In this document: positions 43,116 to 52,378 of the stretch, one piece after another
How the letters are laid out: the number at the start of each line of letters is the position of its first letter
Position numbering within the stretch: the stretch's first letter is position 1
Assembly (NCBI RefSeq): GCF_006658505.1
Contig: NZ_VFUZ01000016.1
Coordinates: 62,001 to 126,000, forward strand
DNA from: Mesorhizobium sp. B2-4-15
GTDB taxonomy: Bacteria > Pseudomonadota > Alphaproteobacteria > Rhizobiales > Rhizobiaceae
Reading direction: 5' to 3'
Length of the DNA stretch: 64,000 nucleotides
Program-made: the position numbers and the translations under genes
The notes under the pieces: model-generated
The model's input: the letters and a program-made list of their open reading frames with translations, nothing else
Databases searched by the model: none
Told to the model about the DNA's origin: nothing

Positions 43116-44601
43116 CCTCGACCTGCATGCCAAGCAGGGCATAGCGTTCAATACTGAGGCAACCGAAGCCCTATTCGGTGGCGCGGCCGGTGGCGGCAAA
43201 TCGCATCTGATGCGCGCCGCTGCCATCCTCTGGTGCTCCGAAATCCCTGGCCTTCAGGTCTATCTCTTCCGGCGCATCCATGAGGATCTGATCAAGAACC
43301 ACATGGAAGGCCCGAGCGGCTTTCGCGAACTGCTGGCCGGCTGGGTGCAATGCGGGTTCGTCACCATCATCGAGAATGAAATTCGGTTCTGGAACGGCTC
43401 GAAAATCTATCTCTGCCACTGCTTCAACGAGAAGGACCGGTTCAAATATCAGGGCGCTGAAATCCATGTGCTGCTGATCGACGAACTGACGCACTTTACC
43501 GAGAAGATTTATCGGTATTTGCGCGGTCGCGTCCGCATGGTCGGCATATCGGTGCCGGCGAAGTACAAGGGCAAGTTCCCGCGCATCTTGTGCGGCGCCA
43601 ATCCGGGCGGTGTTGGCCACCAGTTCGTCAAGACGACGTTCATTGAGGGGGCCACCGAATTCGAGATCTACCGCGCATCCCGTGAGGAAGGTGGCATGCT
43701 GCGGCAGTTCATTCCGGCCAGGCTGGAAGACAACCCGAGCATGAACGACAACGATCCACTGTATGAGGATCGCCTGCATGGTCTCGGCTCTGCCAGCTTG
43801 GTCAAGGCCATGCGTCATGGCGACTGGGATATCGTCGAGGGCGCATATTTTGACAATTTCGAGCGTCGGCGGCATGTGGTGAAGCCGTTTGCGATTCCTG
43901 ACCACTGGATAAGGTTCAGGGCAGGGGACTGGGGCAGCGCAAAGCCTTTCGCCTTCGGCTGGTATGCGGTGGCCTCCGATGACACGATCATCGCTCCTGG
44001 CCTTGTCCTGCCCCGTGGTGCGCTGGTCAAGTATCGCGAATGGTATGGGGTCAAGGTCGACGTCAACGGCAAGTTCATGCCCGATGTCGGGCTGAAGATG
44101 CATGCCGAGGCGGTCGGCGCGGGTGTCCGTGAAAAGGATCACGACGACATCATCGTTTACGGCGTGCTGGATCCTGCAGCCTTCAGCCAGGACGGCGGCC
44201 CATCGATCGCCGAGCGGATGGCAAGAGGCACCACCGGCTCCAATGGGTCCACGTTCAGGCGGGCTGATAACGCGCGCGTGGCGCGCCGTGGTGCAATGGG
44301 CGGCTGGGATCAGCTTCGCGGCCGGCTGACAGGTGATGAAGACGGCCGGCCAATGCTGGTGATCTTCGAAAACTGCATTCACACCATCCGGACGCTGCCG
44401 GCGCTTCAGCACGACGAGACGAACCCGGAAGATCTGGACACCAAGCAGGAAGACCACGCTGCCGATGAGACCCGATATGCGTGCACGTCACGGCCATGGG
44501 CGAGCAAGACGAAGGTTCCGCCTCCGCAGGTGCCGCAAGGCCAGATTGCTCTTCCCACGCCTCCTGAGCCGTCCAGCGGCTCCCGAAGGATATCCATATG
44601 A
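43090..44601 (+). CDS. terL: Terminase large subunit
   Basis: Motor and nuclease for DNA packaging. The 503-residue protein has Walker A GGAAGGGKS (residues 30-38), Walker B VLLIDE (D131, E132), the coupling motif CGANPGG, and a C-terminal RNase H-like nuclease with acidic residues (GDWGSAKPF near 280 and the VLDPAAF segment). It overlaps both terS and the portal gene, in the standard packaging order. The last 35 residues are Pro-rich. Confidence 0.93.
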   Translation: MSRSAAVLDLDLHAKQGIAFNTEATEALFGGAAGGGKSHLMRAAAILWCSEIPGLQVYLFRRIHEDLIKNHMEGPSGFRELLAGWVQCGFVTIIENEIRFWNGSKIYLCHCFNEKDRFKYQGAEIHVLLIDELTHFTEKIYRYLRGRVRMVGISVPAKYKGKFPRILCGANPGGVGHQFVKTTFIEGATEFEIYRASREEGGMLRQFIPARLEDNPSMNDNDPLYEDRLHGLGSASLVKAMRHGDWDIVEGAYFDNFERRRHVVKPFAIPDHWIRFRAGDWGSAKPFAFGWYAVASDDTIIAPGLVLPRGALVKYREWYGVKVDVNGKFMPDVGLKMHAEAVGAGVREKDHDDIIVYGVLDPAAFSQDGGPSIAERMARGTTGSNGSTFRRADNARVARRGAMGGWDQLRGRLTGDEDGRPMLVIFENCIHTIRTLPALQHDETNPEDLDTKQEDHAADETRYACTSRPWASKTKVPPPQVPQGQIALPTPPEPSSGSRRISI

Positions 44602-46955
44602 CCGATGCCGCCGACAACAGCGACGAGATCGAAGCCGGCGACGGCGACGATTTCGACCCTTCTACCAAGCTGAAGTCGTCAAAGGGCTGGCTGAAGCTCA
44701 TCACCGATCAGGAAAAGGCCGGCTATTCCGACTATCAGGAGCGCTGCACCAACATCGAAAAGCAGTATGCCGACATGGCGAGGCTGGCCAGCGCCACGCG
44801 CGATCGGCAGTTTCAGATATTCTGGGCCAATGTCGAAGTCCTGAAGCCGACCATGTATTCCCGGCCTCCTGTCCCGGTGATCGTGCCCCGGTTTCAGGAT
44901 CGCAGCCCGATTCCGCGCACGTCGTCGGAAATGCTCGAGCGTGCGGCATCTGTCGCACTTCAGCGTGAGGACATCGACAGCGTTATGCGGCAGGTCCGCG
45001 ATGACCTCGCCATCCTCGCCCGTGGCTGCATGTGGGTCCGGTACGAGACGAAGAGCAAGGACAACGATTACACCGAAAAGGTGTGTATCGAGCACAAGAA
45101 CCGCCGCGACTTCGTGCACGATCCGGCGCGCGAATGGAAGGAAGTCGACTGGGTGGCCGGCGGCGCCTGGATGACGCGCAAAGAGATGCGCAAGCGCTTC
45201 AGCGCGACGTCAGGCAAGGCATATCAGGATGCCGAATTCGCTAGGCGAAAGGACGACAAGAACAATAGCGACGGCAAGCTGAAGGCGCGCGTCTGGGAGC
45301 TTTGGTCAAAGTCTGAAAACAAGGTCGTGTGGATCTCGCCTGGCGTCGACGTCGTGTTGGACGAGGGCGCGCCTCACCTGACGCTTGAAGGCTTCTTTCC
45401 GTGCCCGCGCCCAGCCTTCGGCACGGTGCAGCGCAATAGCCTGATCCCAGTTCCCGATTACCTGTTCTACAAGGACCAAATCGAGGAAGTGAACGAGATC
45501 ACGAACCGCATTTCGGCTTTGACCGATGCCTTGCGGGTTCGTGGCTTCTATCCTGCCGGCGCGGGCGAAATCGGCGATGCAGTAGAGGCGGCGCTGAAGT
45601 CGACGAACGACCGCCAGACCATGGTGCCGGTGAGCAATTGGGCCGCCACCGGCAACGGGTCGGCGAAGGACATGGTTCTGTGGCTACCGCTGGATATGGT
45701 GGTGCAGACCATCACCCAGCTCATTCAGCTTCGAAAGCAGTTGATCGACGATATCTATCAGATCAGCGGCCTTTCCGACATCATGCGGGGTACCACCAAC
45801 CCCAACGAGACCTTGGGCGCGCAGCAGATCAAGACACAGTACGGCTCCGTCCGAATCCGCGATCGGCAGAATGAGCTCGTCCGCATCGCGCTCGACACGG
45901 TGCGCATCGTCGCCGAGATCATGGCCGAGAATTTCCAGCAAAAGACCTTGTTGGAAATGAGCCTGATGGAATTGCAGACCGACGCGGAGGTGGCGAAAGC
46001 GGTCAAGGGGCTGGAGAACCAGGCCAGGCAGGTGGTCGCCGAACTGCAACATGCGCAAACGGACCCCGAAGTCCAGCAGATGGCGCGACAGAACCCCGAT
46101 GCTGCCAAGCAGGTCATGGACCAGGCGCAGCAGCAGGTCCAAGGCTTCAGCAAGCAGATCGACGACCTGAAGGCGACGGTCACGATCGATCAGGTGATGG
46201 AATTCCTACGCGACCAGCGTATCCGGTCGTTCAGTCTCGACATCGAGACCGACAGCACCATCCAGCCCGACGAACAGGCTGAAAAGCAGAGCCGGGCGGA
46301 ATTTCTGACAGCTCTGGCCGGCGTCCTGGCCCAGCTCGGCCCAATGGTGCAGGCAAGGCCAGAGACAGCTCCTTTCGCTGCCGAATTGCTCAAGTTCGCA
46401 ATCGCTCCGTTCCGTGTCGGTCGCACGATGGACGCCGCGATTGATGAGTTTGCCGACAACATGAAGGTAATGGCCCAGCAGCCGAAGCCGCCACCGCCCC
46501 CAGATCCGGCCATGGTCAAGGCGCAAGCCGAGATACAGGCATTGGAGGCCAAATCACAAGCTGAAGCGCAGTCGCATGCGCAGCACCTTCAAATGAAGAC
46601 TCAAGAGCACGCTCTCACGATGCAGGAGAAATCGGCGGACATTCAGAGCCGGCAGCTCGACGCGGCGGCAAAGCTGCGGGCTGACAACGCGAAGTATGCG
46701 GCTGAAGCAGCGTCCCGCCGTGATGATCGCACGTTGGCGCGCATCAAGGTCGGCCTTCCTGACATCGAGCCGGCTGCCGCTCCGCCCGTGTCTGATGCCG
46801 ATATTGTCGGAGAGATGACGAAGCAGAACCAGGCGCTGGTCGGTCAGCTGGCGCAGTTCATGCAGGGCGTAACCCAGGCGCTCACCGCACCCAAGACCAT
46901 CACGGCTCCTGACGGTCGCACGTTCACCTCGCAGACGGCGGTGCCGGCACAATGA
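44598..46955 (+). CDS. Portal protein (P22-like)
   Basis: A 785-residue head vertex protein through which DNA enters and leaves. It resembles the portal family of short-tailed phages: an N-terminal part (DPSTKLKSSKGWLKLITDQEKAG), a central NPNETLGAQQIKTQYGSVRIRDRQ stem segment, and a C-terminal helical, Gln/Ala-rich barrel-like region (about 600-700). It is coupled to terL (ATGA) and to the tailspike gene (ATGA). Confidence 0.88.
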   Translation: MTDAADNSDEIEAGDGDDFDPSTKLKSSKGWLKLITDQEKAGYSDYQERCTNIEKQYADMARLASATRDRQFQIFWANVEVLKPTMYSRPPVPVIVPRFQDRSPIPRTSSEMLERAASVALQREDIDSVMRQVRDDLAILARGCMWVRYETKSKDNDYTEKVCIEHKNRRDFVHDPAREWKEVDWVAGGAWMTRKEMRKRFSATSGKAYQDAEFARRKDDKNNSDGKLKARVWELWSKSENKVVWISPGVDVVLDEGAPHLTLEGFFPCPRPAFGTVQRNSLIPVPDYLFYKDQIEEVNEITNRISALTDALRVRGFYPAGAGEIGDAVEAALKSTNDRQTMVPVSNWAATGNGSAKDMVLWLPLDMVVQTITQLIQLRKQLIDDIYQISGLSDIMRGTTNPNETLGAQQIKTQYGSVRIRDRQNELVRIALDTVRIVAEIMAENFQQKTLLEMSLMELQTDAEVAKAVKGLENQARQVVAELQHAQTDPEVQQMARQNPDAAKQVMDQAQQQVQGFSKQIDDLKATVTIDQVMEFLRDQRIRSFSLDIETDSTIQPDEQAEKQSRAEFLTALAGVLAQLGPMVQARPETAPFAAELLKFAIAPFRVGRTMDAAIDEFADNMKVMAQQPKPPPPPDPAMVKAQAEIQALEAKSQAEAQSHAQHLQMKTQEHALTMQEKSADIQSRQLDAAAKLRADNAKYAAEAASRRDDRTLARIKVGLPDIEPAAAPPVSDADIVGEMTKQNQALVGQLAQFMQGVTQALTAPKTITAPDGRTFTSQTAVPAQ

Positions 46956-49294
46956 CGATATCGCTAAAACACAAATTTCAGTCGGCCATCCCCGATGTCG
47001 GCGACCCGACTATTGTCCAGCCGTCGAACTGGAACGATGAGCATGCGCTTGTGCAGGCCACGGCAACCATGCTTGGCCGCGTATCTGCTGGCGACGGCGT
47101 AACAGAGGAATTGTCAGCTTCACAGGTCAGAACGCTGATCAATGTCGCGAACGGCGCGACCGCGAACAGTTCAGACGCCTATCTGCTCAGCCGGGCAAAC
47201 CATACTGGCACCCAGCTTGCCGCCACAATCTCGGATTTCTCGACTGCGGCCGATGCGCGAGTGTCGGCGGCGATCGGCGTATCGGTGCAAGCCTATAGCG
47301 CCAATCTGGCATTGTGGTCGGCAGTTGTCCCATCCTCCTACCTGACGACTGCCGCCGCCGCTGCCGCCTATCAGCCGCTTGACAGTGACCTGACCTCTTG
47401 GGCCAGTGTGACGCGCGCCTCGGGCTTCGATACGTTCGCCGGCACCGGCATCCTTCCGATTGCAAATGGCGGGTGGAACGCGAACAACGCCGGGTCTGGG
47501 CGCCTTAACTTCTCGCTTCCGGTTTATGTCGCCAATATCGCCGCGCTTCAGGCGCTCGATACGACAAAGGACACCGTAGCAATCGTGAATGCGGCCGGTG
47601 TAGGCGGCACCTTCATTTGGACCTCGGGCAACTTCTCAACCCAGATAGCGACCGATACGCGGCAGGGCGTCTATGTGAAGGCCACTGCGATAGCTGCGAC
47701 GGCTGGAGCCTGGGTCAGAACCTACACCGGACCTTTGCAGGCAAAGTGGTTTGGACAGGTCGCAGACGGCGTTACCGACGACCAAGCCGCGATCAACGCT
47801 GCGATTTCCCTGGCCAATTTCCTGGGGGGCGGCGAGGTCAAACTGGCGGCCGGTACATCGATCATTGGAAATGGAGGAACGAGCGGCGGCAACGCCTATG
47901 GCATCTTGCTCCAAAGCAATGTGAATCTCACTGGCTGCGGCATGTACGTGTCGAAGCTGAAGACCAAGGACGCCAGCACCGGCGTTCTCGTCACCACGAG
48001 TTTTGCAGCGGCTTCATCGAATATTTCGGTTGCCGATTTTGGCCTCGACGGCAACCAGGCCGCTATTGCCACTCAGGCCCTGGGGATGAACCTCTGGTTC
48101 TACAATTGCACCGGGGTTAGCATTAACAACATCTACAGCGCACAATCAGTCGTATGGTCCGTGCGAATCCAGTTGGTGACCACTTTCAGCGTCCAGAATA
48201 TCGAGGTTTATAATCCCGCCATCCGTAGTGCGACCGACGCTCTGCATATAACGGATAGTTCGTTCGGAACGCTTTCGGACCTGCGCCTGAACTGTGGCGG
48301 CGATGATGTTTTCATCATTCAATCCGACACTGCGGATTCGCACGACATCACCGTCACGGGTCTAGCAGTAGTGGGAAACATTGGATCGGTCTCCGGCGTT
48401 GGAGTCGCCCTGTTCAATTCTGGGCCAAGCAACCGCGCGATGTACAACATCTCGATTGACGCGGTGACAGTCGGCTGTAAGGGCGCCGGCCTTGGCATCA
48501 GCACTAGGTCTACCGGTACGCTGGACGTCTACAACGTCAAGGCCAAGGTGATCGACAATGGCAGCAAATTCGCCGCCAACCTAAGCGTCGTCGGCAAAAT
48601 TCACCAGTGCGACTTCGCGGTAATCAGCAAGGATGCCGGCACCCAGCCTTTCGGGGCCACGGCGGATGGCACGCACATCATCAAGGACAATCGCCTCTAT
48701 CTGGAAGTGTACAATCCGCCGGATGCTTCCGTGGCCTGCACACTTCAAGGCACGACCTGGGACGCGGTTGTTCACGTTGACTACAATCCTCTCGCGAACA
48801 AGGCCAGCCAGCTATTCGGCATCGACATGTGGGCGGATCACTCTTATGTCCGCTGCAATCTGAAGGGCGCGGGCACTAACCTCAATGTGAGGTCGGGCGC
48901 ATCGTCGAACACGTTCGATATCATCGCAATGAGCGGTGCCGTCACCAAGGACATCAACAATCTGTCCGGCGCGGTCGGCAACAGCTTCATCGGTGGATCG
49001 GTCACCGGAACGGTCACCGATGCTGACGGCTCGGCTCGTTTCTACGGGTCGCGCCAATTCGAAGGCTACGGCACCGCCAGCATCACCACCGACGGCAGCG
49101 GTAACGCCAATATAGCACATGGCTTGGCGGCTACACCGCGTACCGCTTCTGTAACGCTGCTCGGCAATGTGGCTTACGCCATCGATGTACAAACGGTATC
49201 GTCAACGAACCTCCAGATACGCCTGAAAAACCCAGCGACGAACGCAAATGTCACTTCGACGTCTGTCAGTGTGCTTTGGCGAGCAAGCCTATAG
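46952..49294 (+). CDS. Tailspike with pectate-lyase-like beta-helix
   Basis: A 780-residue protein. The first 250 residues are a particle-attachment region (SNWNDEHALVQ, then AxTISDFSTAADARV tail-fibre repeats). From about residue 265, KWFGQVADGVTDDQAAINAAIS is the start of a right-handed parallel beta-helix (Pectate_lyase_3) typical of polysaccharide-cleaving tailspikes. Residues about 700-780 form a small C-terminal domain. It probably binds and cuts host O-antigen or capsule. It is placed unusually, between portal and head genes. Its end overlaps the oppositely oriented acyltransferase by 29 bases. Confidence 0.88.
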   Translation: MTISLKHKFQSAIPDVGDPTIVQPSNWNDEHALVQATATMLGRVSAGDGVTEELSASQVRTLINVANGATANSSDAYLLSRANHTGTQLAATISDFSTAADARVSAAIGVSVQAYSANLALWSAVVPSSYLTTAAAAAAYQPLDSDLTSWASVTRASGFDTFAGTGILPIANGGWNANNAGSGRLNFSLPVYVANIAALQALDTTKDTVAIVNAAGVGGTFIWTSGNFSTQIATDTRQGVYVKATAIAATAGAWVRTYTGPLQAKWFGQVADGVTDDQAAINAAISLANFLGGGEVKLAAGTSIIGNGGTSGGNAYGILLQSNVNLTGCGMYVSKLKTKDASTGVLVTTSFAAASSNISVADFGLDGNQAAIATQALGMNLWFYNCTGVSINNIYSAQSVVWSVRIQLVTTFSVQNIEVYNPAIRSATDALHITDSSFGTLSDLRLNCGGDDVFIIQSDTADSHDITVTGLAVVGNIGSVSGVGVALFNSGPSNRAMYNISIDAVTVGCKGAGLGISTRSTGTLDVYNVKAKVIDNGSKFAANLSVVGKIHQCDFAVISKDAGTQPFGATADGTHIIKDNRLYLEVYNPPDASVACTLQGTTWDAVVHVDYNPLANKASQLFGIDMWADHSYVRCNLKGAGTNLNVRSGASSNTFDIIAMSGAVTKDINNLSGAVGNSFIGGSVTGTVTDADGSARFYGSRQFEGYGTASITTDGSGNANIAHGLAATPRTASVTLLGNVAYAIDVQTVSSTNLQIRLKNPATNANVTSTSVSVLWRASL

Positions 49295-50375
49295 GCGCGG
49301 GACGTCGCAGCGCGATTTTCATCCCGGGTCGCTCGATAAGGCGATAGCTGGTCAGCGCCAGAGGCACCAGCACGGCAAGTGTCACCGACAGAGACACAAG
49401 AAACGGCAACAACCCTTCGGCACCGGCATAGATCGAGCGATAAACGCCCCATCGGTCAAGGATCGTGATGATCACAGGGTGCCAGAGATATAGGCTGAAG
49501 CTGGCATTGCCGAGTAGTTTAGCGGTGGGGTTCACGAACCCTCGCAACGGATGCACCGAAACGCCAACCACAACGGCCGACAGCGCCATAGCCCAAACAG
49601 CTCTCACGCCGTGGCCCAGCGAGCCAAACAGCCAAGGGAAGAAAATAAGGCAAACAATCGTCAGCAGGCCGGCTGTGAGGACGATCCCACCGGTCCGAGC
49701 CGATGTGTGGCGAAGCATCCGCCAGATGTAATATCCGACGATGCCGGCGGCAAAATTGAACATATGAGCGATCAGCGACGACTGGGCGAATTGCGTTAAC
49801 GGCGAGCCTTCGAACGCCATCGTCCAGTTGATCGAGATGAAAACGGCAATCGCAAAGAACAGCAACGCACGCGCCAAGCCGGTGACGGCGAAAACCAGCA
49901 GCGGAAAGATGGCGTAGAAGGCCATCTCGACGCCGATCGACCATGACGCCGCGACGAAACCGGTGACATGCTGCGGAATGAAATTGAAGATGAACAGCCC
50001 GGAGCTGATGAATTGCGAAATGGGCACCACGGTGCCCCACATCAGCCAGCAAAACGGGATGTAGAACAGCATGATGAAGTAAAATAACGGGGCGATGCGC
50101 AGAAAACGGCGCAGGTAGAATTCGGTCAATTCTGCCCTGGAGTTCAGCCGTTCGGCATATCCAACCGTGAGACCGAAAGCGCTAACTACATAGAAAAGCG
50201 GAACGCCATAGCCGAAATTCAGCGGGATGAAGTTGAGGTAGGCCGGCAACGGCAGTTTCGGCAACGCGATCAGATGCACCAGCACGATCGACAACGCCGC
50301 GTAACACCGCATCGCCAGCAACCCAGGCAATTCAACTCGCTCAGCAGTGGGCTGCTCTCTAACTTCAATGTTCAT
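49266..50375 (-). CDS. OafA-like membrane O-acyltransferase
   Basis: A 369-residue integral membrane protein of the acyltransferase-3 (OafA/NodX-like) family. About ten hydrophobic helices are seen. Family residues include a His in the first helix (AALSIVLVHLIAL) and the cytoplasmic FYLRRFLRIAPLFYF motif. It would transfer an acyl (often acetyl) group to surface polysaccharide. It is transcribed against the late operon, tail-to-tail with the tailspike, so it can be expressed in the lysogen. The start at 50375 is chosen over one 15 bases upstream. Target sugar unknown. Confidence 0.9.
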   Translation of the reverse strand: MNIEVREQPTAERVELPGLLAMRCYAALSIVLVHLIALPKLPLPAYLNFIPLNFGYGVPLFYVVSAFGLTVGYAERLNSRAELTEFYLRRFLRIAPLFYFIMLFYIPFCWLMWGTVVPISQFISSGLFIFNFIPQHVTGFVAASWSIGVEMAFYAIFPLLVFAVTGLARALLFFAIAVFISINWTMAFEGSPLTQFAQSSLIAHMFNFAAGIVGYYIWRMLRHTSARTGGIVLTAGLLTIVCLIFFPWLFGSLGHGVRAVWAMALSAVVVGVSVHPLRGFVNPTAKLLGNASFSLYLWHPVIITILDRWGVYRSIYAGAEGLLPFLVSLSVTLAVLVPLALTSYRLIERPGMKIALRRPAPIGLLAKAH

Positions 50376-50414
50376 TCCGGTCCCAACCATCTCCACAACC
50401 CCAAGAGGTTTCCC

Positions 50415-50450
50415 ATGGACCGTAACTTCGCGCAAGCGCTGACGGCTTAG
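50415..50450 (+). pseudogene. Possible endolysin start remnant
   Basis: A 12-codon frame, MDRNFAQALTA followed by a stop, resembles the N-terminus (M-x-R-N-F-x-x-A-L) of glycoside-hydrolase-108 phage endolysins. It is only 11 residues, so the match may be chance. If real, the endolysin was lost when the tailspike module was inserted. Confidence 0.25.
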
Positions 50451-50453
50451 GCT

Positions 50454-50843
50454 ATGGCGTTCTTCGGGGCGTTTCAGGCAAACGCATTTCAGCACACCGC
50501 GTTTCAAACAACATTCCACCCATTCGACGAGATCGATAATGGCCACGACGGGAACCCTGGCCCCGATTCCTCCGAAGCGTGGGACGAACACCGTCTGCAT
50601 CGGGAGCGGCTTCGCGAGACCATCGCCAAGGCGAAAAGAAAGGCCAACGGCGAGGTCGAGCCGCAGCCGGAGCAGGTTGACGAGCCCGGCCAACCACAAA
50701 CCAGTCGGCCAATCCTTTCGAAGCCGAATCATGCGGCATTGATCGCGGCGCTGCTGGCCAATTCCGGCCAGAAACCAGTGGCAGAGCCCGCGCCGGCTGA
50801 AAACGACGACGAACTTATGGCAATCATGTTCTTGGCCGCGTGA
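50454..50843 (+). CDS. Phage structural-type protein with FQxxAFQ repeats
   Basis: A 129-residue protein starting MAFFGAFQANAFQHTAFQT, a Phe-Gln repeat often seen at the N-terminus of rhizobial phage proteins. The rest is acidic and Pro-rich (AEPQPEQVDEPGQPQ), ending with an Ala-rich helix. The function is unknown, but its place before the scaffold gene suggests a virion component. It overlaps the next gene region by three bases. Confidence 0.6.
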   Translation: MAFFGAFQANAFQHTAFQTTFHPFDEIDNGHDGNPGPDSSEAWDEHRLHRERLRETIAKAKRKANGEVEPQPEQVDEPGQPQTSRPILSKPNHAALIAALLANSGQKPVAEPAPAENDDELMAIMFLAA

Positions 50844-50851
50844 GGAAGAGA

Positions 50852-51181
50852 ATGGCGGAATATGCGTGGTTCGATGCCGGCGACGGTCGGCAGGTTTATC
50901 GCAAGGCGGAAACGACCCGGCCGAAGCGTGCGGCATTGCCGGCGCCGATGATCAATTCGGACACCATGTCCGAAACGCAATCGATGCTCGACGGCAAATA
51001 TTACACCTCGAAATCGGCACTGCGCGCGACCTATCGGGTGGCCGGCGTCGAGGAAGTCGGCAACGATCCTGCCCGCCTTCGCCGCCGGAAGAAGCCCAAG
51101 GTCGACCGCAAGGCGATCAAGGACACCCTGCACAAGGCGGCGGCACGATTTAACCGCGGCGAACGCGTAAATCCCAAGTAG
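50852..51181 (+). CDS. Phage hypothetical protein (109 residues)
   Basis: A basic protein starting MAEYAWFDAGDGRQVYRK; the ATG follows GAGGAAGAG. Residues about 55-80 (YYTSKSALRATYR, then VGNDPARLRRRKK) suggest a zinc-free DNA- or RNA-binding patch. It may help assembly. Not recognised. Confidence 0.55.
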   Translation: MAEYAWFDAGDGRQVYRKAETTRPKRAALPAPMINSDTMSETQSMLDGKYYTSKSALRATYRVAGVEEVGNDPARLRRRKKPKVDRKAIKDTLHKAAARFNRGERVNPK

Positions 51182-51205
51182 CAATCCCTCAGACGGAGAA
51201 TTCCC

Positions 51206-52351
51206 ATGGACGACATGAACGGAGGCGCTTCGGCGCCCGCCGAGACGAACGCTGTTGCTGCTCAGGAGCCGGTTCAGACGCCGAATCCGATCAACACCGA
51301 TCCGAAGACGGTCGAGGCCAAGCCGGAAACGAAGGCGGAAAAGCCGTCCGCCCGCGAAGCCCTGAAGGCGGCAGCGGCCAAGGTCGCCGACAAGGAGAAG
51401 GCCGACGACGCTGCCAAGCCTGCTCCTGTCCAATCGCAGCCGAAGCAGGGCGACAAGCCGGCCGACAGGACGCTCCCCGAGCCAAAGCCGGCCAAGGGCG
51501 CGGAAACGACTGCCACGAAGTCAGGCGAGCCAGTCAGGACCGAAGCTGACAGGAAGCCTGTCGCCACCCAGACCGGACACCACGAGCCCCCAGCGCGCTT
51601 CAAAAGCGACGCGGCAGCGACTGCCGAATGGGAAAGGGCGCCGGAGGCAGTCAAGGCCGCCGTTCACCGTACAGTGCGCGAGCTGGAGGCGGGTATCGAG
51701 AAGCACCGCGCATCCGCCGAGGAATTCGAAAAGGTCCGCGACTTCGACGACCTGGCCAAGCGCAACAACACGTCGCTGCGCGATGCGATGACGCGATATA
51801 CCAACTTCGAAAAGGCCCTGCTGTCAGACCCGATGAAGGGTCTCAACATGGTGTGCGACTATATCGGCGTCCCGCTGCGGACCGTCGCGGCGCACATCAT
51901 GGGCCAGCAACCCGACCAGGTGCAGGGGCAGAACGACGCCACAATCCGCGAGTTGCGGCAGGAAATCGCCATGCTCAAGCAGAGCGTCGGCGGCGTGACT
52001 TCCACAATGCAGCAGCAGCATGTCGCGGGTGTTGAAGCCCAGGTCGACAGGTTCAAGGCTGAAAACCCCCGGTTTGAAGAACTGGCAGAAGACATCGCGT
52101 TTTTCCTCAAATCGGGGAAAACCAAGGATTTGGCCGAAGCATACCAGTTGGCGGAACGGCTCAACCCGGCCCCAGCAGCAACGGCCCCAGCAGCGCCTCA
52201 GACGCGCATCGCTCCAGACCTTGAGGCTCAGACCCGAAAAGGTTCGAAATCCATCACAGGCGCGCCCTCGGCCGGCTCAGACCCGGCGACGAAGCGAGCT
52301 TCCACCTCAATCAAGGATTCACTCCGGCGGGCACTGGCCCAGGCCGGCTGA
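51206..52351 (+). CDS. Head scaffolding-type protein
   Basis: A 381-residue protein. Residues 1-130 are Ala/Lys/Pro-rich disorder (EAKPETKAEKPSAREALKAAA). About 140-310 are helical (KAAVHRTVRELEAGIEKHRASA, then coiled coil around 240-270). The C-terminus is basic (SIKDSLRRAL). This layout, directly before the major capsid gene, is the usual one for a scaffold that guides procapsid assembly and leaves. Sequence similarity alone is weak. Confidence 0.7.
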   Translation: MDDMNGGASAPAETNAVAAQEPVQTPNPINTDPKTVEAKPETKAEKPSAREALKAAAAKVADKEKADDAAKPAPVQSQPKQGDKPADRTLPEPKPAKGAETTATKSGEPVRTEADRKPVATQTGHHEPPARFKSDAAATAEWERAPEAVKAAVHRTVRELEAGIEKHRASAEEFEKVRDFDDLAKRNNTSLRDAMTRYTNFEKALLSDPMKGLNMVCDYIGVPLRTVAAHIMGQQPDQVQGQNDATIRELRQEIAMLKQSVGGVTSTMQQQHVAGVEAQVDRFKAENPRFEELAEDIAFFLKSGKTKDLAEAYQLAERLNPAPAATAPAAPQTRIAPDLEAQTRKGSKSITGAPSAGSDPATKRASTSIKDSLRRALAQAG

Positions 52352-52378
52352 TCCTTTTCATCATAAAGGAGGGCCGAA

